Below are positions 30,446 to 36,255 of a DNA stretch of 36,255 nt, one piece after another. Numbering within the stretch: position 1 is the first letter of the stretch; the number at the start of each line of letters is the position of its first letter. The notes beneath the pieces were generated by a model that saw only the letters and a list, made by a program, of their open reading frames with translations, was not told the DNA's origin and did no database searches. Source of the stretch: a bacterium (GTDB lineage Bacteria; Planctomycetota; UBA8108; UBA1146); contig JAPOLY010000023.1 of assembly GCA_029976805.1 (NCBI GenBank), positions 1 through 36,255 on the forward strand, in the 5' to 3' direction. Position numbers and translations under genes: made by a program.

Positions 30446-31190
30446 TCTCTCCTCCTCCCTCCCTGTGATCAATGCCAGAAAGCTGGTGAAGTCATTCCCC
30501 ATGGCGAATGGCTCCGAACTCAAGGTATTGCAGGAACTCGATCTGCAAATAGACGAAGCAGAGATGGTCGCCATCGTCGGAATGAGTGGGGTGGGCAAAA
30601 GCACACTGTTGCATTGCCTCGGTCTTCTCGACACCCCAACCACTGGCGAAATCACGTACCGGGATGGTGACCGTATCTGGCGCTCAACAGATTTGAGCGA
30701 AGATGACCGCTGTCAATTGCGTAACCACTTTATAGGATTCGTGTTTCAATTTTTCCACCTGCTGCCCGACCTCAACGTTCTAGAAAACGTCATGTTGCCA
30801 ACGGTGATCAGTCAAGAGACGGGCGAGTGGAATCGGAACCGCAGCAGTCTCGAAAGCCGGGGTGAAAGTCTGCTGGAGCGAGTCGGACTGAAAGGTCGCG
30901 AGCGTCAATCTCCAGGAACCCTGTCTGGAGGAGAACGCCAACGTGTCGCCATTGCCAGAGCATTGATGATGTCACCCAAGCTTCTTCTCTGCGATGAACC
31001 CACCGGCAACCTGGATTCACGGACCAGTGAAAGTATTCACCAGTTGCTTCGGGAACTGCATCAGGATCTGTCGACTTCGATTTTGGTCGTCACCCATGAC
31101 CCCGACCTCGCTTCGCGAGCAGACCGAAGATTGCAAATGATCGACGGACGCTTCCAGAATGAATCCGCTGATGACCCGGAGACTTCCTAG
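30438..31190 (+). CDS. lolD: LolD-type ABC ATPase (lipoprotein release)
   Basis: This is the cytoplasmic ATPase of the Lol extraction complex with the permease just upstream. I start at the ATG at 30438, which overlaps the lolC stop by eight bases; the longer frame only reads lolC sequence. In 250 residues: Walker A GMSGVGKST (48-56), Q-loop Gln103 (FVFQFFHLLPDLNVLENV), signature LSGGE (161-165), Walker B LLLCDEPTGNLD (181-192), and H-loop VVTHDPDLA. The Q-loop and LENV segments match the LolD/MacB/FtsE subgroup. An acidic/Asn-rich insert of about 10 residues (GEWNRNRSSLESRGE) sits before the signature. The last four bases (CTAG) are shared with the stop codon of the convergent ABC gene. Confidence 0.92.
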   Translation: MSDLSSSLPVINARKLVKSFPMANGSELKVLQELDLQIDEAEMVAIVGMSGVGKSTLLHCLGLLDTPTTGEITYRDGDRIWRSTDLSEDDRCQLRNHFIGFVFQFFHLLPDLNVLENVMLPTVISQETGEWNRNRSSLESRGESLLERVGLKGRERQSPGTLSGGERQRVAIARALMMSPKLLLCDEPTGNLDSRTSESIHQLLRELHQDLSTSILVVTHDPDLASRADRRLQMIDGRFQNESADDPETS

Positions 31191-31813
31191 TAGTCGGAAC
31201 CAACGCCGAGCGGGATGGCTTCGATGTCAGGAATTGCTTCATGGATCGCCAGCAATATCGTTCTGCCAGCGTCCAACTCCCTGTGAAGAACCTCCAGAAT
31301 CCGCTCACGTTGTTCGCGATTCTGTGCAGAAAATGGCTCATCCAGAAGCAGCAGGGGGGCACTCCCACAAAGGGTACGCATGAGTTCTCCTCTTTGGGCT
31401 TCTCCACCGGAGAGCTGGTCCGGACGGCGATCCAACAGAGATTGAAGGTCGAGGGCTGAAGCAGTCTCTTCCAACTGGCCTGCGATTGTTTGACCGGCAA
31501 CCAACTGGGCCTGCTCACGCAAGGTCATGTGTGGCCACAGACCTCGCTGTTGTCCCAGCCAACCGATTCCCCTTTGCCACGGCTCATTCTCAGTGCCCAC
31601 GTCAGAGACGGTTTTGCCGCCAATCCGGATTGTTCCTGACTCGACCTGAAGGAATCCGGCGACCGCTTCGAGAATACTGCTTTTACCAGAACCATTCGCG
31701 CCGACCAGTGAGCGGCACTCTCCCCGCTGAATCTTCAGGGAAACAGGGCCCAGCCTTTGCGCTCCCCTGCATACGACGACTTCAGACAACTCCAGAGTGA
31801 CTTCACTATTCAC
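31187..31813 (-). CDS. Short ABC importer ATPase (iron/thiamine-type), last gene of the five-gene ABC operon
   Basis: The product has 208 residues, starting at GTG 31813 with AGGAG upstream. It has Walker A GANGSGKSS (38-46), a Q-loop within WLGQQRGLWPHMTL, signature LSGGE (134-138), Walker B LLLLDEP (154-160) and H-loop His191. The sequence after the signature, AQRGELMRTL, departs from the usual QRVALARAL. It ends soon after the H-loop and lacks the C-terminal TOBE regulatory region of FbpC/PotA-type ATPases, as ThiQ-like proteins do. It begins 8 nt inside the end of the permease gene, so it should energise that permease. What is transported is not shown by this protein. Confidence 0.88.
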   Translation of the reverse strand: MNSEVTLELSEVVVCRGAQRLGPVSLKIQRGECRSLVGANGSGKSSILEAVAGFLQVESGTIRIGGKTVSDVGTENEPWQRGIGWLGQQRGLWPHMTLREQAQLVAGQTIAGQLEETASALDLQSLLDRRPDQLSGGEAQRGELMRTLCGSAPLLLLDEPFSAQNREQRERILEVLHRELDAGRTILLAIHEAIPDIEAIPLGVGSDY

Positions 31814-33302
31814 CGGTCACTCCTCTCCTTCGAATCATGATCGTAAAAAACAATGTCCAAAGGGTACTGATGACGACCATCGCCAGTGCCAGTCTTGCGG
31901 CTTGTTCATCATTGCGAAAGTGCAATAACTGATGCAACTCCAGCGCTGGGGAGGGGTGCCCCGGTGGGGCCAACAGCAGGGTCGATTGAACCTCACCCAT
32001 GATGAGTAACATTCCAAGAATTGCTCCCGGAAGCAGCACTGGCAGAGACCGAGGTAACAACGCTTTCCAGCGGGCAGAGCCTGGTGGTAACTGAAGCGCT
32101 GCTTTCATTTCAGTCTCGGGAATCATCCATACCGACAACAAGGCAGTCATCACTGCCAGAGAACCCAATTGGGTGATCTGGGCCAGTGAAAGCAACAGAG
32201 GCGTATGATCCAGAGCAAGGGGAATCCACGGCCTGATGGAGGTGGCCAAAGACAACCCGACCAGACTCCCAGGCAAGAACGTCGGCAGGCACCACAGCAA
32301 CAGTGACTTTCGCCTGCGAGTCAAGGCCAGAGCCCAACAGGACAAAAACCCGATGGAGACGATCAGCAATGCCCGCGGCAACTCTCTGAACCCGGCCCAG
32401 ACCGCTTCCAAAAATTCTGCCGCCGCTTGTTCGAATTGCGAGGCCTTCGGCCATGCTGTGAAAATCAGGACGCCAAGAAAGACCGCCACGGGCAACAATC
32501 TCGGAATCCACCAGAGAGAAACCCATTTCGTTGCGGGCAGTCCCACTGTGGTCGGTGCCTGAAAAGAGCGCCCCAACCACAATCCTCTGGGCAATAGCCG
32601 TATCACCCATGGAAACACGAGCAGTATCAATCCAGCGGCCAACCACCAGCCGGAAAGTCCATCGCCGATGGTCAATCGTGCCATGATTCGCCGTCCCACA
32701 CTTTCCACACCGGTGTAGGACGGAATCTCGGTCGCAGGCAACATCAGCAAAAACAGCAGCAGAAGACAACTTCTGCGCCAGGGCTTTTGCATTTGCCAGC
32801 GAAGTTTGAGTGCAGCTCTGGGAGGCAGAGTTCTCAGGGCCTGTTCCTGTGCCACCGGAATCGTGAGAGACAATCCGGAAAGAAGCAAAAACGCCACTGG
32901 AGCCCACCTCAGTGTCAAAAGGAGCACTGCCCCCAACTCGTCACTTGTACCCGCCAACAAGAGTGAAGATCCGATGGTCGCCTGAATCGCAGAAGCGATG
33001 GCAGCAGGTGGGGTCGTAAAAGTGATCAGCAAGCCGGGCAACAACCACAGGAAAGCACCTCTCGGTTGGCGGAATGCAGAGAAGACCAGCGCGTCCAGTC
33101 CACCGACAAGAGTCGCGAGCAATGCCGCAGCAAGAGCCAAAAGAGCCGTTGAGAAAAACAGGGGAACTGCAGACCATGTACTGGCAGCAGCCTCGGAAAA
33201 ATCGCCGCTCAGAGTGTCCTGGTACAGAGTGAGAAGTACAGGAACATAAAATCCGGCGAGCAGCACCCACAGTGGCCAGGTTCGGATCACATTAGAAATC
33301 AT
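31806..33302 (-). CDS. Two-fold binding-protein-dependent ABC permease (FbpB/ThiP-like)
   Basis: The 498-residue protein has about twelve hydrophobic helices in two similar halves, the layout of iron(III) FbpB/SfuB and thiamine ThiP permeases. The second half has a recognisable ATPase-contact (EAA) loop, ETEMKAALQLPPGSARWKALLP. The first-half equivalent, QEQALRTLPPRAALKLR, is less canonical. The ATG at 33302 shares one base with the TAA of the binding-protein gene (TAATG) and the 3' end overlaps the ATPase by eight bases. The cargo should match the neighbouring solute-binding protein, most simply an iron(III) species, but this is inferred from family and not from a ligand site. Confidence 0.87.
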   Translation of the reverse strand: MISNVIRTWPLWVLLAGFYVPVLLTLYQDTLSGDFSEAAASTWSAVPLFFSTALLALAAALLATLVGGLDALVFSAFRQPRGAFLWLLPGLLITFTTPPAAIASAIQATIGSSLLLAGTSDELGAVLLLTLRWAPVAFLLLSGLSLTIPVAQEQALRTLPPRAALKLRWQMQKPWRRSCLLLLFLLMLPATEIPSYTGVESVGRRIMARLTIGDGLSGWWLAAGLILLVFPWVIRLLPRGLWLGRSFQAPTTVGLPATKWVSLWWIPRLLPVAVFLGVLIFTAWPKASQFEQAAAEFLEAVWAGFRELPRALLIVSIGFLSCWALALTRRRKSLLLWCLPTFLPGSLVGLSLATSIRPWIPLALDHTPLLLSLAQITQLGSLAVMTALLSVWMIPETEMKAALQLPPGSARWKALLPRSLPVLLPGAILGMLLIMGEVQSTLLLAPPGHPSPALELHQLLHFRNDEQAARLALAMVVISTLWTLFFTIMIRRRGVTGE

Positions 33303-34297
33303 TAACGATCCAACAAAGCTCTCTCCACATCCTTGATGGCACCCGGCAGAGTCTCGGCAGCAGCACTCCAGTCGATGGTCATGACGCTACCCAAAGAATT
33401 CAGATCCAGCCCTCCCGGGCCCACCTTTGTCCCTTTTCCCAAAGGAACCTGACGACTGGAAGAAGCTGCCAGCATCTCTTCCACCCGGGGACTGAGCAAC
33501 CAGCGAGCCAAAGCTTCCGCTTCCTCCGGATGGGGGGAGCCCTCGATCAAACCCACTACGTTGGGAAGAAGGATGACCCCGTCGTCCTCAGTAAACCCTT
33601 CACCCAGATCGATGCCGCGCCTTCTCACCACCTCGATATCATCCGTATCCGTCAAACCGATCCAGACTTCCCCGGTGATGACACGGTCCCGGCTGGCAGA
33701 ATTGGAAGCGGCGATCCGAATCCTGTTTTCTTTCAATCCCTGTAACCAGGCGGTGAAATCTGCTTCACCCCAGGACCACTTGAGGATTGCCATGTGTGTT
33801 CCGGTCGTTCCCAATCGGGGATCCGCCAGAGCCACCTTGTCACGCCATTGCTCCTCCACCAGATCGCGAACCGAAGTCGGAGGTTTGATTCCAGCGGGCG
33901 ATTGCGGATCCAGAGCCAGAGCTCTCACCCTTCCTGCAAATCCACACCAGCGATTTTTCGGATCTCTCCATTTTGCAGCGATTCCGGGAGCGAAACCTTC
34001 CGGCAAACTTCGGTAGATCCCCTCGCTTGCCAGGCGAACCGATCGCAATGGTTCATTGGACCAATGAACATCACAGCGAGGCCTCTCCTTTTCAGCCCGG
34101 AGTCTCTCGGCCAAACCCACCGTCTTGCTCGCTTCCGTGTCATAGATCGCCTCGACACGGATTCCTGTTTCTTTCTCAAACAAATCCAGAATCTGCTCAG
34201 CGTGCGCTCGGTCATGAGCACAATAGATGGTCACCACCGAGTCACTCTGACCCTGACAGCCCGCGACAAAGAGAAAAATCCAAAGCCAGTTTTTCAC
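33302..34297 (-). CDS. Extracellular solute-binding lipoprotein (iron(III)-type family)
   Basis: The GTG at 34297 overlaps the preceding stop codon (GTGA) and has AGGAGG four bases upstream; it gives a lipoprotein signal with lipobox VAGC (Cys14). A TTG six codons earlier is less likely. The 331-residue protein follows the type-2 periplasmic-binding pattern of FbpA/FutA proteins: VVTIYCAHDRAHAEQILDLF, TGIRVEAIYDTEASKTVGLA, CDVHWSNEP, and later GEVWIGLTDTDDIEV and NVVGLIEGSPHPEEAEALARW. A Tyr pair near the C-terminus that holds iron in FbpA is not obvious, so another anion or metal complex is possible. It supplies the permease and ATPase encoded next and is anchored to the cell membrane rather than free. 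Confidence 0.88.
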   Translation of the reverse strand: MKNWLWIFLFVAGCQGQSDSVVTIYCAHDRAHAEQILDLFEKETGIRVEAIYDTEASKTVGLAERLRAEKERPRCDVHWSNEPLRSVRLASEGIYRSLPEGFAPGIAAKWRDPKNRWCGFAGRVRALALDPQSPAGIKPPTSVRDLVEEQWRDKVALADPRLGTTGTHMAILKWSWGEADFTAWLQGLKENRIRIAASNSASRDRVITGEVWIGLTDTDDIEVVRRRGIDLGEGFTEDDGVILLPNVVGLIEGSPHPEEAEALARWLLSPRVEEMLAASSSRQVPLGKGTKVGPGGLDLNSLGSVMTIDWSAAAETLPGAIKDVERALLDR

Positions 34298-34986
34298 TTG
34301 GCCTCCTGCTGCCAACGCCCATCAAAAAGAGTCAACGTCCTGTCTGCTCTGGCAGCAACCTCGCGATCATGAGTTACCAGAATCAGGGTCGTCTGAAAAT
34401 CCTCGCGCAATCCTGAAAGCAGATCGAGGATCTGTCGACTGTTTTCACTGTCGAGATTTCCCGTGGGTTCATCACAGAGAAGCAGTTCCGGTTTCTTGAC
34501 CAATGCTCTTGCGATGGCCACTCTCTGGCGCTCACCCCCACTCAATTGGGACGGGCGATGGCTACTTCGATCTGCAAGCTGAACCCTCTGCAACACCTCT
34601 TCCGGGCTTCCATGATCTTTACTCCCCCTGCGATACTCGAGAGGAAGGCGCACATTTTCCAGAGCACTGCGATCTCCCAAAAGATGAAACGATTGAAAGA
34701 CAAATCCAAGGGTCTCATTACGCGCCCGTGCCATTTCTTTTTCTGACAGGGAAAGAACATCCTTGCCGGAAAGAAGGTAGCGCCCCCGGGTCGCCCGATC
34801 GAGGCAGCCAAGAATCTGTAACAGGGTGCTCTTGCCACTTCCTGAAGACCCGACGATGGCCACAAACTCACCTGATTCGATCTGCAAGTCGACTCCGGCA
34901 AGAGCAAGGACTCCCGTTTCTTCATCACCGTAACGGCGCTCGATCCCCTGCATGTCGACGATCAGTTTTTTATCTGTAGCAGCCAT
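34294..34986 (-). CDS. LolD/MacB-type ABC ATPase
   Basis: I start at the ATG at 34986, which shares its A with the permease stop codon (TAATG) and has GGAGAG seven bases upstream; the ORF extending to 35130 only reads permease DNA. In 230 residues: Walker A GSSGSGKST (46-54), Q-loop FVFQSFHLLGDRSALENVRLPL, signature LSGGE (148-152), Walker B LLLCDEPTGNLD (168-179) and H-loop VTHDREVA. These place it in the MacB/LolD/FtsE class that works with FtsX-type permeases, here the gene just upstream. It is a distant paralogue of the lolD at 30438-31190. It is unusual that the next gene in the operon is an importer binding protein. Confidence 0.92.
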   Translation of the reverse strand: MAATDKKLIVDMQGIERRYGDEETGVLALAGVDLQIESGEFVAIVGSSGSGKSTLLQILGCLDRATRGRYLLSGKDVLSLSEKEMARARNETLGFVFQSFHLLGDRSALENVRLPLEYRRGSKDHGSPEEVLQRVQLADRSSHRPSQLSGGERQRVAIARALVKKPELLLCDEPTGNLDSENSRQILDLLSGLREDFQTTLILVTHDREVAARADRTLTLFDGRWQQEAK

Positions 34987-36239
34987 TACAAATCTCTCCG
35001 TCCACAAAGCACTGGAGCAGGATCCAGTGTGGCAACACGCCAGGCAGGAACCAATGCAGAAAGCATTGCTGTTCCGATCAATGCACCAAAGGTGCCCACC
35101 AGAGTGGTCGGCGGGAGCCAAGCCTGCCAACCGAGAACCGGAACGATCCCCACTTCGATCACTTTCAATCCGAGCCAGTAACCGGGAGCCAGCGCCAAAA
35201 ATGCAAGAATTCCGGCCTCAAGAAAAACCGGTGCTGTCACTTGTCCAATGGCAGCACCCTCAGCCCTTCGCAAGGCAACCTCTTCCAGACTTTCGTCGAT
35301 GGCCAAGAGCGAAATCGTCGCTGTCAGAATCAGGACGATGATCAGATTGAGAACCCAAATGAAGTGCCCCAATCCCCGAAACCGGTCGACCATTTCGAGA
35401 ATGACTCCGGTCCACTCTTTTTGAACATGCAGGTAGACACCTTTTTTGTTTTCCCCGATCCACGAGGCAACAGTGGGCTCGACTGTAGCGACCGTATCGA
35501 CATCCCTGACATCCAGGATGACCACAGAAGGCTCATCGACTCCAGTCCGCCAAGGCATGTACAGATTCAGGAACTCAAGCCTTCTTGCAGGGACCGATCG
35601 GGCTTTGGATGTGGCATCAAAAGAACTCATGTGCTGACGCAACAACAAGGGATCCTTGACGACGCCGACGATTTCGCAATCGATCGCCTGTCCCTTGCGG
35701 ATCGATCGGAAGGATTTTCCCAGTGCGTCTTCCGCCTGCGGATAAAACTTCAAAGCCAGGGCTTCGTCGATCACTGTCGGCACGGGATTTTCCGGATCTT
35801 CCGGCCAACGGTCGCTGTCCGTGAGAAATCTGCCAGCCAGCATTCCTGACCGAAGCACAGACTGAAAACCGGGAGTGGTGGAGACCATGGTGTGTTGCCA
35901 CGAAACGTCCTGGTGGGTGGTCAATCCCAGATCGATCACCAAAGGTGACATTGAATCGATCATGGTTCCCACCCTTTGGAAAAGGGAATCCAGATCCGCT
36001 TCCGCCACCGGTACCCCCTCTGTACTGGTTCCCAAAGAGAGAGTGCCAAGAGAGATCGGATTGACGAGGGCAACCAGATCGGTTCCGAGTGCTTCCAGAT
36101 CATGACCGATGGCTTTACGCCCACCTTCGATGGTCCCCACGATGCTGACGACGGATGCCAATCCGAGAACAAAGGTCAGGACCATCAACAGTGCCCGGAC
36201 TTTGTGACGAATGATTCGAGAGAGGGCTTCAGAGATCAT
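34986..36239 (-). CDS. FtsX/MacB-type ABC permease
   Basis: The 417-residue protein has one N-terminal helix (about 15-37, ALLMVLTFVLGLASVVSIVG), a periplasmic MacB_PCD-like domain of about 250 residues, and three C-terminal helices (about 290-315, 335-357 and 375-402). EEVALRRAEGAAIGQV is the coupling region and AWRVATLDPAPVL the end, matching the family's A..P...L ending. GAGAGG lies before the ATG at 36239. With the following ATPase it forms a MacAB/LolCDE-like unit without a MacA-type adaptor in view, so it may extract lipoproteins or peptides, or act as a mechanotransmission module. Bases 36240-36255 hold only its leader; an earlier gene in the operon may end just outside the window. Confidence 0.88.
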   Translation of the reverse strand: MISEALSRIIRHKVRALLMVLTFVLGLASVVSIVGTIEGGRKAIGHDLEALGTDLVALVNPISLGTLSLGTSTEGVPVAEADLDSLFQRVGTMIDSMSPLVIDLGLTTHQDVSWQHTMVSTTPGFQSVLRSGMLAGRFLTDSDRWPEDPENPVPTVIDEALALKFYPQAEDALGKSFRSIRKGQAIDCEIVGVVKDPLLLRQHMSSFDATSKARSVPARRLEFLNLYMPWRTGVDEPSVVILDVRDVDTVATVEPTVASWIGENKKGVYLHVQKEWTGVILEMVDRFRGLGHFIWVLNLIIVLILTATISLLAIDESLEEVALRRAEGAAIGQVTAPVFLEAGILAFLALAPGYWLGLKVIEVGIVPVLGWQAWLPPTTLVGTFGALIGTAMLSALVPAWRVATLDPAPVLCGRRDL

Positions 36240-36255
36240 CGATCAACGCCTCTCA

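Overview
The window looks like a piece of a Planctomycetota (or close PVC-group) chromosome. The clearest marker is the adjacent pair of a c-type-cytochrome/DUF1549/DUF1553 protein and a Tat-exported DUF1501 protein (12230-16875), a pairing typical of that phylum and also seen in Verrucomicrobiota. Lipoproteins, OMP-like barrels with aromatic C-termini, LolCD and a PpiD-like chaperone point to a cell with an outer membrane. MqnD indicates menaquinone synthesis by the futalosine route. No rank below phylum can be assigned from the sequence. No rRNA, tRNA, CRISPR array, transposase or phage gene was seen, so this is an ordinary chromosomal segment.

Layout. 2-280: 3' end of rpiB, closed by a bidirectional terminator. 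353-5912 (minus strand): rnr, rnhA, an FKBP-type prolyl isomerase and a PpiD/SurA-like chaperone, combining RNA turnover with envelope protein folding. 6000-10760 (minus): two tandem PilB/GspE-family ATPases and a PilC/GspF platform protein, ending in a strong terminator. 10761-11550: about 790 bp without a gene, holding small tandem repeats and a candidate promoter. 11551-12135 (plus): small lipoprotein/beta-barrel. 12230-16875 (minus): DUF1501 and PSCyt/DUF1549/DUF1553. 17050-20483 (plus): lipoprotein, then a PhoB/PhoR-type two-component system whose genes overlap. 20496-22747 (minus): a DprE1-like FAD oxidoreductase and mqnD. 23036-23269 (plus): one-cluster ferredoxin.

23324-28629 (minus) is a run of six genes: leucine dehydrogenase, rnpA, yidD, a one-domain MerR regulator, a previously easy-to-miss 50-residue single-helix membrane protein, and a radical SAM/DUF2344 fusion. 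There is no rpmH upstream of rnpA. Instead a perfect palindrome containing both an anti-Shine-Dalgarno-like and a Shine-Dalgarno-like half lies across the dehydrogenase stop codon and the rnpA ribosome-binding region.

29030-31190 (plus) is a LolC/LolD lipoprotein-release pair. It meets tail to tail, with stop codons sharing four bases, a five-gene minus-strand operon (31187-36239) in which every junction overlaps. That operon is an FtsX/MacB-type permease, a LolD/MacB-type ATPase, an iron-type solute-binding lipoprotein, a two-fold binding-protein-dependent permease and a short import ATPase. It joins an export or extraction-type ABC module to an import-type ABC module in one translationally coupled unit. 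I rate it the best candidate here for an undescribed system.

Many start sites were moved from the longest ORF to a start with a good Shine-Dalgarno sequence; several are GTG or TTG, often overlapping the previous gene.
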